NCBI RefSeq assembly: GCF_934202705.1
Contig: NZ_CAKPYE010000005.1
Coordinates: 1-64,000, forward strand
Reading direction: 5' to 3'
Length of the DNA: 64,000 nucleotides
Origin: an uncultured Limosilactobacillus sp.
GTDB lineage: Bacteria; Bacillota; Bacilli; Lactobacillales; Lactobacillaceae
Under the pieces are notes generated by a model. The model saw nothing but the letters and a program-made list of their open reading frames with translations, had not been told where the DNA came from and ran no database searches. Below, in pieces: positions 33,873 to 41,562 of the stretch. How positions within the stretch are numbered: the first letter of the stretch is position 1; every line of letters begins with the position of its first letter. Both the position numbers and the translations under genes were made by a program.

Positions 33873-34347
33873 ATGATTCTTGCAATTTTCGTAAATCATG
33901 GACATACTCAAAGGAAGCTTCATTCATTAAATAGGTAACATCCATGTGGAACCGTTTTTTTCCTTGCCACCAATCCGTAATTTTAAACGCCTGCTTAGCC
34001 TGTGGATAAAAGTCAATAGCTTGTTGCCTGGCTAATTCATTTAATCGCTCTTCTAATCCTTGTCGAGAGAGCCCAGCAATCTCAACTTGTTTTTCGGGTG
34101 CCAGATTAACATTATATTCAAAGGAAAGCACTCCCTTACCCCAAATATCAGAAACTAGCCTTGATTGTCGATCACAGTTAGCTAATCCAATTCTCTCATT
34201 AAGAACTTGAAAAACAATTTTATCAGTCACAGACTGAGCCCGCTGACGAACAATTAACGTTGCGCGGCGAATTAAAAAACGATGAACTGCCTCGTAAATA
34301 AGGAAGACAATGACTACTGCAATAATAACAATCCAAATTAATGACAT
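33871..34347 (-). CDS. Single-pass membrane protein of unknown function
   Basis: I do not recognise this 158-residue protein. It has an N-terminal transmembrane helix (about 3-22), a basic stretch (HRFLIRRATLIVRQRAQ) that would keep the N-terminus outside and the rest in the cytoplasm, and a mixed alpha/beta C-terminal domain with many charged residues. The ATG at 34347 is used because AAGGAAAG precedes it. It is divergent from rpoY and convergent with def. No catalytic motif seen. Confidence 0.72.
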   Translation of the reverse strand: MSLIWIVIIAVVIVFLIYEAVHRFLIRRATLIVRQRAQSVTDKIVFQVLNERIGLANCDRQSRLVSDIWGKGVLSFEYNVNLAPEKQVEIAGLSRQGLEERLNELARQQAIDFYPQAKQAFKITDWWQGKKRFHMDVTYLMNEASFEYVHDLRKLQES

Positions 34348-34415
34348 TCTGACACTTTCCTTCACAATTATTTATTATCAGGATACCACACTCGGGCGAC
34401 AGCTCGGTGATTTTG

Positions 34416-34424
34416 TGCTAAAAT
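34416..34424 (+). promoter_or_regulatory. Extended -10 promoter of rpoY
   Basis: TG-C-TAAAAT is an extended -10 element 51 bases before the rpoY start; no consensus -35 is visible. Confidence 0.55.
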
Positions 34425-34475
34425 AGATTGGTATTTAAACGTTATTAAAATAACTTAAAGGAGATTTATATATTT

Positions 34476-34688
34476 ATGACTTTTAAAGTTTATTTCCAAC
34501 CTAGCCAAAAAAATACTCCACGACGGGAAAATACTCGTTCACTATACTTAGAAGCAAATTCTGAAGCAGAAGCTCGTCAGTTAGTTGAAAATAACACTGA
34601 ATATAATATTGAATACATTGAATTATTAGATGAAAAATCTCTAGAATACGAAAAGCAAAACGCCGATTTTAAAATTACCAAATTCTAG
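34476..34688 (+). CDS. rpoY: RNA polymerase epsilon subunit
   Basis: Small auxiliary subunit of Firmicutes RNA polymerase (DUF1447). The 70 residues match the family closely: FKVYFQ start, RRENTRSLYLEA, NIEYIELL and the conserved end LEYEKQNADFKITKF. AAAGGAG lies upstream of the ATG. In most Firmicutes rpoY is followed by rnjA; here it is followed by a terminator and then a lipid kinase gene, and the only RNase J in the window is 13 kb away. Confidence 0.95.
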   Translation: MTFKVYFQPSQKNTPRRENTRSLYLEANSEAEARQLVENNTEYNIEYIELLDEKSLEYEKQNADFKITKF

Positions 34689-34708
34689 TTAGATCTTTTT
34701 CTAGGCAG

Positions 34709-34740
34709 CCGGGACGTTTTACTCGCCCCGGTTTTCTTTT
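34709..34740 (+). terminator. Terminator of rpoY
   Basis: CCGGG-CG pairs with CG-CCCGG and is followed by TTTTCTTTT. The lipid kinase gene begins 19 bases later and must rely on read-through or an unseen promoter. Confidence 0.8.
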
Positions 34741-34758
34741 GTGAAGGGAAGATAATTA

Positions 34759-35694
34759 ATGCGTTACTCATTCATCATTAATCCAACTGCTCATGAAGGA
34801 CGAGCAAAGAATACCTGGTCACAGCTAAAAAATTATCTTGATACGAATAATATTGAATACAACAGTAATTTCACCCGCTACCCTGGTCATGCAACTGAAA
34901 TTGCCCAGCAATTAACTACTCAAGCGTCTTCCAACACTACTGTCATAGTAGTTGGTGGTGATGGGACTGTTGATGAGGCTATTAACGGTCTTTACATTAA
35001 AAAAAAGCCACGAACAATCAACCAGCTACCAATCGCAATCATCCCTGCTGGTTGGCAAAACCAATTTGCTAAATCACTGAATATTAGCGAAACACCAATT
35101 GAAGCCTTTCAACAAATAAGTCATACAACTCAAGAATCAACCGTGTACATTGGCTACTACTATGAAAGCATCAAAGATGAAGCGGGATACTTTATTAATA
35201 GTTGGGGACTGGGTTTTGATGCCGCGCTACTAAGTAAACAAAGTGAACAAAAAAAAGGGCATCGTAAAATGGGCCCCTTCTCATTTATTCGAAATGCTGG
35301 TTCGATTTTGTATAATCAACAACCTTACTCATTAATGGTTCAAGAAAAGCAACAACATTTACTTTTTGCAAATACTTTTATATCAAGTTGCTACAATCAC
35401 TTAGTAAAGGGTACACCAGAGCAACGGCACCAATCTCTGTTGCAACCAGAATTATCATTGCTTATTGTTGAGCGTCACAACTGGTTAATTACTCTTTGGA
35501 CCCTTTGGTTACTGTTAACTGGTAAAATCTCTAAATCTAGATGGGCTCATTTGCTAACTGCCAATCAATTTCACTACACTACCACCTCGTTAGAGTTTGT
35601 TCAAAAAGATGGGATCGAGTTAGGCAATCGATTCGTTGATGTTACGATTGAAAGCGTCCCTTGTCAAATTTGGCAGAATCCCACCCACACATAG
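34759..35694 (+). CDS. Diacylglycerol/lipid kinase family protein
   Basis: Member of the DagK/YegS/BmrU lipid kinase family, 311 residues, expected to phosphorylate diacylglycerol or a related lipid at the membrane surface. The nucleotide motif GGDGT (66-70) with Glu73 and the INPTAHEGRA start are clear. Further on, PAGWQNQFAKSL replaces the usual P-x-GTxNDFAR; Gly-Trp and Gln-Asn-Gln in place of Gly-Thr and Asn-Asp are departures. AAGGGAAG precedes the ATG. Whether it is DagK or a divergent relative is open. Confidence 0.85.
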   Translation: MRYSFIINPTAHEGRAKNTWSQLKNYLDTNNIEYNSNFTRYPGHATEIAQQLTTQASSNTTVIVVGGDGTVDEAINGLYIKKKPRTINQLPIAIIPAGWQNQFAKSLNISETPIEAFQQISHTTQESTVYIGYYYESIKDEAGYFINSWGLGFDAALLSKQSEQKKGHRKMGPFSFIRNAGSILYNQQPYSLMVQEKQQHLLFANTFISSCYNHLVKGTPEQRHQSLLQPELSLLIVERHNWLITLWTLWLLLTGKISKSRWAHLLTANQFHYTTTSLEFVQKDGIELGNRFVDVTIESVPCQIWQNPTHT

Positions 35695-35982
35695 TCAAAT
35701 AAGGTAGTTAATACAAATAATTAAGTTGCTTAATAAAAATTTAACCTAAGGTTCGGTTACCACAATTAAAGATTTTATGATTCATAATAATGAGCAAACA
35801 TCCTAATCTATCAACGATTATTTATCATTCCGAAGCAGTTTTTAAAGCTGCTTCGGTTATTTTTTTATTGATTTAACCAAAACCTCTTTATAAACTTTTA
35901 TTAAACAATTACTGAGATTATCGTTTATTAAGCAAATATTGTTAGAATTAATATAAATGATTTAGTAATCGAGGTGTAAGTA
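35695..35982 (+). other. Gap between the lipid kinase gene and the Spx-like gene
   Basis: No gene seen in 288 bases. The terminator at 35830-35867 lies 136 bases past the kinase stop. The sequence before it is AT-rich without a recognisable signal. The last 100 bases should hold the promoter of the Spx-like gene, but no clear sigma-A hexamers are visible. Confidence 0.6.
35830..35867 (+). terminator. Terminator between kinase and Spx-like genes
   Basis: CCGAAGCAG/CTGCTTCGG perfect 9-bp stem with a 9-base loop, followed by TTATTTTTTT on the plus strand. Confidence 0.88.
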
Positions 35983-36405
35983 TTGGTATATCTATATTTT
36001 CATACGAACGATCCTTCGAAAAGAAAAGCAGTCCGTTGGTTTAAAGATCATCAAATTCCGGTAATGGAAAGAAACATTGACAAGCAACCACTGACTACTG
36101 ACGAAGTTCTCCATCTACTTAGCATCTCGTTAAACGGTACTGAGGATTTGATTTCACTTCGTTCCCGTGATACCAAATCGCTAAAAATGGATCGCCCAAG
36201 TGTGACAATTAATGAATTTACCCAGGCTGTTCAAACTAGTCCGCGAATTTTGAAAAATCCCATCATTTTTGATGCCAACAAACTGATTACTGGGTTTGAT
36301 CAGGAGAAAATGGGTATCTTCATTCCACAAAGTGAACGACGTCTTGAGCTTTCTCAACTGTTAGCAAAGTTTACCCATCCTCAAAGTCATATTAAGTTAG
36401 CTTAA
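35983..36405 (+). CDS. Spx/ArsC-family regulator without the CxxC redox switch
   Basis: Spx-type thioredoxin-fold protein of 140 residues. Spx proteins bind the RNA polymerase alpha C-terminal domain and redirect transcription under oxidative stress. Alignment by eye is ungapped at the start. The redox cysteines expected at 10 and 13 are Asp10 and Lys13, Gly52 (needed for alpha binding in Bacillus Spx) is kept in LNGTED, and the Arg92 equivalent is Asn92 (LKNPIIFDANKLITGFD). The start is TTG at 35983, eight bases after GAGGTG. It may be a constitutive or redox-blind Spx paralogue. Confidence 0.88.
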   Translation: MVYLYFHTNDPSKRKAVRWFKDHQIPVMERNIDKQPLTTDEVLHLLSISLNGTEDLISLRSRDTKSLKMDRPSVTINEFTQAVQTSPRILKNPIIFDANKLITGFDQEKMGIFIPQSERRLELSQLLAKFTHPQSHIKLA

Positions 36406-36447
36406 AAAGCTTCAAAATTCAGATTAACTGAACTTTGAAGCTTTTTT
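36404..36447. terminator. Bidirectional terminator of the Spx-like gene and prs
   Basis: AAAAAGCTTCAAA pairs with TTTGAAGCTTTTT around an inner TTCAG/CTGAA stem. A and T runs on each side suit both directions. Confidence 0.9.
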
Positions 36448-36455
36448 ATTTGTTA

Positions 36456-37427
36456 TCAATGAAATAATGTTTGCAGTGATTGTTGATTATGAACCCTAGC
36501 GATGGCTTCTTTAATTAAGTTAGAAACCGTCAGTTCTACAAATTTTGATGATTGCTTAACTTGTGGAATTAAAATTGAATCACTTACCAACATTTTAGTA
36601 ATTGGTGAGTTTTCGACTCTTTTAACTGCACCAGCAGAAAGCACTGGGTGTGTAGCAATGCCATATATTGCTTCAGCCCCTTCTCGTTTCAATAACTCAG
36701 CAGAATTTGCCAATCGTGTGCCAGTATCAATAATATCATCCACAATAATTGCAACTTTTCCTGTTACATTACCAATTAATGCTTCCGGCTGCCGTTCATC
36801 CATATGTCGTCGATTAGAATTATCTCGTTTATCGACAATGGCAATCGGTACACCACCCATATGTTCCGCAAACCGCCGTACCAATGAGACGCCAGCATGA
36901 TCAGGAGCCACAATTACCACATTCTGATTCAAGTGGTGGTGATTAAGGTAGTCTACAAAAGTCATGGCCGCGCGTAAATGATCAACTGGGATGTCAAAAA
37001 AGCCTTGCACCTGTGGTGCATGTAAATCAATTGTAATCAGTCGATCAACTTTATCATCCTGCAATAAGTTTGCGACTAGCTTTGCTGTAATTGGTTCACG
37101 TGACCTTGCTTTGCGATCTTGGCGTGCATATCCATAATATGGCATTACCACATTTATTGTCTTTGCACTAGCCCTACGTAATGCATCAACCATTATCAAT
37201 AGTTCCATGAGGTTGGTGTTAACTGGATCAGAAACGGACTGAATCACGTAGACTTCTTGTCCTCGCACGCTCTCGTTTACAACCACGGAAATCTCTCCAT
37301 CTTCAAAATGACTAACGGTACATTTACTCAATGGGATTCCTAACTTTTTTGCAATCTTTGTTGCTAATGGCCGATTGGAATTTAAGGCAAATAGCTTCAC
37401 ATCTTTTGCGTTTCTTATTTCTGTCAT
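36456..37427 (-). CDS. prs: Ribose-phosphate pyrophosphokinase
   Basis: Makes PRPP from ribose-5-phosphate and ATP, feeding purine, pyrimidine, histidine and NAD synthesis and the Apt reaction. From the ATG at 37427 the protein has 323 residues with FEDGEISV, the YARQDRKA flexible-loop motif, DLHAPQVQGFF and the PRPP-binding loop VDDIIDTGTRL. The frame extends 13 codons upstream, but GGAAGGA is placed for 37427. Monocistronic, convergent with the Spx-like gene. Confidence 0.96.
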   Translation of the reverse strand: MTEIRNAKDVKLFALNSNRPLATKIAKKLGIPLSKCTVSHFEDGEISVVVNESVRGQEVYVIQSVSDPVNTNLMELLIMVDALRRASAKTINVVMPYYGYARQDRKARSREPITAKLVANLLQDDKVDRLITIDLHAPQVQGFFDIPVDHLRAAMTFVDYLNHHHLNQNVVIVAPDHAGVSLVRRFAEHMGGVPIAIVDKRDNSNRRHMDERQPEALIGNVTGKVAIIVDDIIDTGTRLANSAELLKREGAEAIYGIATHPVLSAGAVKRVENSPITKMLVSDSILIPQVKQSSKFVELTVSNLIKEAIARVHNQQSLQTLFH

Positions 37428-37512
37428 TTTTTGAATCCTTCCGCCAAAATCATGGTAATAATTCATTCATCACTAATATTATTACAGGGAATTATTGACA
37501 ATGCAATACTAA

Positions 37513-40011
37513 TCAGAAATCACTTGGTTTCATCCCTTCCATTCCAATCATTGGATCAATTAACTGATCTTCAATAACTTTCGGCGTCAGAACTGAAACC
37601 GTTGTTTGCACCGGAGTCAACGAGTGTTCCTCATTGTCTCCTTTGCTGTGATCAGGATTACTAGATAACGCATGTTCATTTTGCCACACCATTTTAATGC
37701 GTTTAGCTAACGTTGTTTGACGATACTGAGTTGGCGACTCTGCGCATCGAACAAATGCTTGTGGACTACCAATCATTAATAACGCCTGAGATGATCGCGT
37801 CACTGCAGTGTACAAAAGATTCCGATGCATAATTGTCGGTGCACTGGTCCTTCTCGGAAAGAATTCATCCGCCATTGCGATAATTACTACTGGCGCTTGA
37901 CTACCTTGCGACTTATGAATCGTCATACAGTATGCTAGCTGTAACGCGTTAATTTCATTTAAACGTAAATATTCTACTTCAACTCCATCAAAATCAACTA
38001 CAACTTTTTGCTTTGCCTGCGCACCCTTGGATCCATGAATAACATTACTTCCTTCAATCGATTTGATAATTCCTAAATCCCCATTAAAAACATTTTTTTC
38101 AGGGTCATTCACCGTTTGCATTACTTTGTCTCCGACGCGCAAGATTCGCTGACCAAGCTGAATTGCAGGCTTAGTATTATCGTCAGGATTTAGGGCTGCT
38201 TGCAACACACGATTGAGATTAATCGTTCCGGCCACTCCACCGTGAATGGGAGTCAAAATCTGAATGTCCATAATTGGTACAGTATGCTTTTCATGATAAA
38301 GCTTCACTGCTTGAGCAACCAATTGCGGAATATCATTAAGTCTCGCCTGAATAAATTGACGATGCGCATAATGATCACCTTGATCCGGCGCAAATAATTC
38401 TTTAGTGACTTTGCCATCATTAATCCAATTTGCTAGAGGAATAATAGTAGAATCGTTCGATTGACGATAGATATGCTTTAAACGTCGCTGTGGGAGGTCA
38501 TCATTCGCTAACAAGTCATAAAATACTTGCCCCGGTCCAACGGAGGGGAGTTGATCACAGTCACCCACTAACACAATATGAGTTCCTGGTTCGATTGCTG
38601 ATAACAAGGCGGTAAATAGCGCCATGCTAGTCATGGACATTTCGTCAACAATTAATAGCTTGGTATCAAGAGGGTCAAACGCCATTTGCATTAGTTGCTC
38701 ATCGTTGATGTCAGCATTAAGTCCTAATAAACGATGAATCGTACTGGCTTCAATTCCCGTCACCAGATTAATCTGTTTGGCGGCCCGACCAGTCGGGGCA
38801 ACTAACATAATATCTTCGCGACTGAGCTTTGGATGCAACATTAAAAAGGCTTCCACAACCCCATTAACAATCGTTGTTTTCCCGGTACCTGGTCCCCCAG
38901 TTAGTAGCATTACGGGTTTTATTAATGCTTCTCGAATAGCAGCAATTTGTACCTGATCGTATTGATACCCTTGTTCTTTTTCAATAGTCTTGATAGCTTC
39001 TTTAAAATCCTGATCTTTGATCTCTTCATCATTATTTGCCAATATTAATTCATGCAATTTTTGAGCAATTTTCCACTCTGCGTTATAGAAAGATGACTCA
39101 TAAACATGCTGGTGATCTTCAATTTGAATTCGCTCACGATCTTTTAATAAAGATAATTGATGCTTAAAATCTGACTGATCAAGATTGTAACTTAAATTAC
39201 GATTTGTTAGGGCAAACAAATCATTTTCAATAACAAAGCTACCACCCTGTCGATAAATTAATTCTTTTAAAGAGTATAAAATTGCCCCTTGCAGGCGTCG
39301 ATCATCATTCAACGAAACTGAATAAAAACGTAACGCAATTTGATCAATCGTCTGAAATGAAATTCCATTATCAAATAAATCCACCGCCAATTGATATGGA
39401 TTATTCCTAATTTTCATCAAAGTTTGTACGCCATACTGATCAAAAATTAGGTTGACCTGCCGTTCACTAAACCCATATTGTTGTAACTTTTTTATAATTT
39501 GACCAGTTGAATTGCCAAAATCTAATTTGGTAAAAAAATCGATTAATTGATCTTGATCGCTTTTGTCCATTTCAGTCAGTTTAGCTAAGCAATGCGGATC
39601 ATCAAGGACAATGTTCATTGCCTGACCGCCTAAAGCGTCAAAAATGAGTCGACTACTCTTACGAGGGTGCTTTAATCGGACATGATGGTATTTTAAATAT
39701 GTTGTTAATTGGCTACTTGACTGTGGCATCACAACATGACACCCAGTACTAGCAAACTGTAACCCATAACGCTGATCATCAACTACTCGTCCTTCAAATT
39801 CATAACGATCGCCTTCAACAATTTCACCCAGTTGTCCCTTGACAGTTATACTTTCTTGATCCCACTCAAAATTGGCATCCTCCACACTGACCGAAAGAAT
39901 TCGAAAAAGCCCGCGCTCAAAAATCAAGACCTTAACTGTCCCAATAAAAGAGGTGGGCCCAGTAGTCGTGACACCCTCAAGGTGCTGAATTGGCTGATGG
40001 TATTCTACCAT
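37513..40011 (-). CDS. recD2: ATP-dependent RecD-like DNA helicase RecD2
   Basis: Superfamily 1B 5'-to-3' helicase found in Firmicutes lacking RecBCD, helping replication-fork and mismatch repair. The 832-residue protein has an N-terminal OB-type and HhH-like region (about 1-330), then the helicase core with Walker A GGPGTGKTT, Walker B IVDEMSM, and late motifs MTIHKSQGSQ and LLYTAVTRS. The acidic C-terminal extension (about 790-832) is not conserved. GAGGAG precedes the ATG. It follows the TPR gene on the same strand with a hairpin between them. Confidence 0.95.
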   Translation of the reverse strand: MVEYHQPIQHLEGVTTTGPTSFIGTVKVLIFERGLFRILSVSVEDANFEWDQESITVKGQLGEIVEGDRYEFEGRVVDDQRYGLQFASTGCHVVMPQSSSQLTTYLKYHHVRLKHPRKSSRLIFDALGGQAMNIVLDDPHCLAKLTEMDKSDQDQLIDFFTKLDFGNSTGQIIKKLQQYGFSERQVNLIFDQYGVQTLMKIRNNPYQLAVDLFDNGISFQTIDQIALRFYSVSLNDDRRLQGAILYSLKELIYRQGGSFVIENDLFALTNRNLSYNLDQSDFKHQLSLLKDRERIQIEDHQHVYESSFYNAEWKIAQKLHELILANNDEEIKDQDFKEAIKTIEKEQGYQYDQVQIAAIREALIKPVMLLTGGPGTGKTTIVNGVVEAFLMLHPKLSREDIMLVAPTGRAAKQINLVTGIEASTIHRLLGLNADINDEQLMQMAFDPLDTKLLIVDEMSMTSMALFTALLSAIEPGTHIVLVGDCDQLPSVGPGQVFYDLLANDDLPQRRLKHIYRQSNDSTIIPLANWINDGKVTKELFAPDQGDHYAHRQFIQARLNDIPQLVAQAVKLYHEKHTVPIMDIQILTPIHGGVAGTINLNRVLQAALNPDDNTKPAIQLGQRILRVGDKVMQTVNDPEKNVFNGDLGIIKSIEGSNVIHGSKGAQAKQKVVVDFDGVEVEYLRLNEINALQLAYCMTIHKSQGSQAPVVIIAMADEFFPRRTSAPTIMHRNLLYTAVTRSSQALLMIGSPQAFVRCAESPTQYRQTTLAKRIKMVWQNEHALSSNPDHSKGDNEEHSLTPVQTTVSVLTPKVIEDQLIDPMIGMEGMKPSDF

Positions 40012-40040
40012 TTCAAAAATCTCCTCATGCTTCTTTAAGT

Positions 40041-40096
40041 AAAATAGAAAGAAGTCACTAACAAAGGGCCCTCAAATCCTCTCCTAATGACTTCTT
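40041..40096 (-). terminator. Terminator between the TPR gene and recD2
   Basis: AAGAAGTCA/TGACTTCTT 9-bp stem with an unusually long loop (about 30 bases) that contains GGGCCC, followed on the minus strand by CTATTTTAC. The T run is modest, so efficiency is uncertain. Confidence 0.65.
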
Positions 40097-40101
40097 ATTA
40101 A

Positions 40102-40773
40102 TTACTTATTAATTTTCTTTAATGTTTCTTGAATTTTCACAATTTTTTGTTTACTTTTTTGATAATAATCTAAGTCCAACTGTTGCGCTTGATCAAAGTA
40201 TTTCTCAAACGGTTCATCCAGCGCCATTGCCACTAGCCCCCGGTTAAATTGAGTATCTGCTCGTCCTGGATGATGGAGCAAAATTTGATCATAGTACTGG
40301 GCAGCTTTAGTAAATTCACCTAGCGCTAACATTGAATCACCTAAAACTTGATTAATTTCAGGATCATCAGCGGATAAATCATACGCCGTTAACCCATATG
40401 CAACTGCTTGTCGATACTGCTTTTTCTTCATGTAGCTTTGCGCCAACATGAGATAAGCATCCGCTTTCAACTTATCATCATCAATTTTATTATACAACTT
40501 GATGGCTTCATCAATCTTGCCAACAGTGTAATACAGATTGCCTAATCCATATTGCAAAAAATTAGTAGCGCGTTCATCACCGCGTTGTTCAAAAATGCCT
40601 AGCGCCTTTTGGAATAATTCTTCGGCTTGCACATAATCGTTTAGGCGTGTTAACAATGAGCCTAAGTCATAATAATTATTAAACTTATTCGGCTCTTCAT
40701 CAATTGCCTTTACCAACCGATGAACAAGTTGTTCACTCTGTTGTTTTTGTTCTTTTTGTCGTTCATTGGCCAT
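40102..40773 (-). CDS. Tetratricopeptide repeat protein
   Basis: A 223-residue soluble protein with about five TPR units covering most of its length (YYDLGSLLTRLNDYVQAEELF, ATNFLQYGLGNLYYTVGKID, ADAYLMLAQSYMKKKQYRQA, then two more). TPR folds are protein-interaction scaffolds; no enzymatic domain is present. The ATG at 40773 follows GAGGTGAC, although the frame is open 33 codons upstream into the mutase-like gene. It lies between the phosphoglycerate-mutase-like gene and recD2, an order shared by several lactobacilli as far as I recall. Partner unknown. Confidence 0.88.
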   Translation of the reverse strand: MANERQKEQKQQSEQLVHRLVKAIDEEPNKFNNYYDLGSLLTRLNDYVQAEELFQKALGIFEQRGDERATNFLQYGLGNLYYTVGKIDEAIKLYNKIDDDKLKADAYLMLAQSYMKKKQYRQAVAYGLTAYDLSADDPEINQVLGDSMLALGEFTKAAQYYDQILLHHPGRADTQFNRGLVAMALDEPFEKYFDQAQQLDLDYYQKSKQKIVKIQETLKKINK

Positions 40774-40786
40774 TTTTGTCACCTCA

Positions 40787-41443
40787 TTAAATCGTATCGG
40801 TTGGATCAACACTGGTCTTATGAAGATAAGAAGTGTCATTCCATTTTTCAAGCTGATAGTTAATGCCATCACTTGTCTGTAAGATCGTCGTGGAGGTATT
40901 ACTTAGCCCACCACGGTCTTTCAAATGATTCATCGGCACTTTCAATAACCCATTAATGGCGGCATTCAGAGCTGCCCCATGAGAAACTACCATGATGTTA
41001 TCATTTGGAAATTGCTCAACATAACTATGCACTGCGCTACCAACCCGTGCAATTACAGACTCAAAACTCTCACTCTTCACAATTTCAGGATCATACTTAT
41101 CTGGATGATGACGAAAGTTATTAAGCACTTCTGGCCAGCGCTGAGCTACTGCAGAGAACTTCATTCCCTCCATTAAACCTAAATCAAACTCTGCTAAACG
41201 CGGGTCAATAGTTAGCGGAATTGACTGGTCTAAACTTTCAATGAGTTTTTGTGCAGTGGTTTTTGCACGAGGAAGCGGACTAGAAAAGACATGGGTAATT
41301 GGTACAGACTTTAACGATGCTGCTAACAATTTAATTTCGTGATAGCTTTCCGGCAATAATGGTGAATCACCATGCGCGCCTTGATACTTTGATTCAAGAT
41401 TCCACTCCGTTTTACCATGTCTAATAAAATATATTCTAGTCAT
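40787..41443 (-). CDS. Histidine phosphatase (phosphoglycerate mutase-like)
   Basis: Member of the histidine phosphatase superfamily, 218 residues. The catalytic motif IYFIRHGKTEWN places the phosphorylated His at residue 9. The second Arg (SSPLPRAKTTA), Glu (EFDLGLMEG) and His (VVSHGAALN) are all present. Despite common labelling as phosphoglycerate mutase, the length and divergence suit a broad-specificity phosphatase of the PhoE/GpmB type rather than glycolytic GpmA. It is followed at 13 bases by the TPR gene. Confidence 0.9.
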   Translation of the reverse strand: MTRIYFIRHGKTEWNLESKYQGAHGDSPLLPESYHEIKLLAASLKSVPITHVFSSPLPRAKTTAQKLIESLDQSIPLTIDPRLAEFDLGLMEGMKFSAVAQRWPEVLNNFRHHPDKYDPEIVKSESFESVIARVGSAVHSYVEQFPNDNIMVVSHGAALNAAINGLLKVPMNHLKDRGGLSNTSTTILQTSDGINYQLEKWNDTSYLHKTSVDPTDTI

Positions 41444-41504
41444 TTTCTCACCATGCAGTTTTGAATTTATTTAGTCCTATCATAACAAAAAAATCGATCT
41501 AATG

Positions 41505-41553
41505 GCGACTTTTTTCTAATTAATTAGAAAAGGCTGAGTTTTACAACTCAGCC
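41505..41553 (-). terminator. Terminator of mnmA with adjoining palindrome
   Basis: GGCTGAGTT/AACTCAGCC perfect 9-bp stem (41532-41553), followed on the minus strand by TTTTC. The T-rich tail is the first half of a perfect 20-bp palindrome (41512-41531, centre ATTAAT) that ends in another T run. Two consecutive hairpins could therefore form. Confidence 0.85.
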
Positions 41554-41562
41554 GCGAAATAT

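Noticed and set aside
41512..41531. 20-bp palindrome as a phage attachment site or IS end
   Set aside because: No integrase, transposase, flanking duplication or foreign gene nearby; it is part of a terminator tail.
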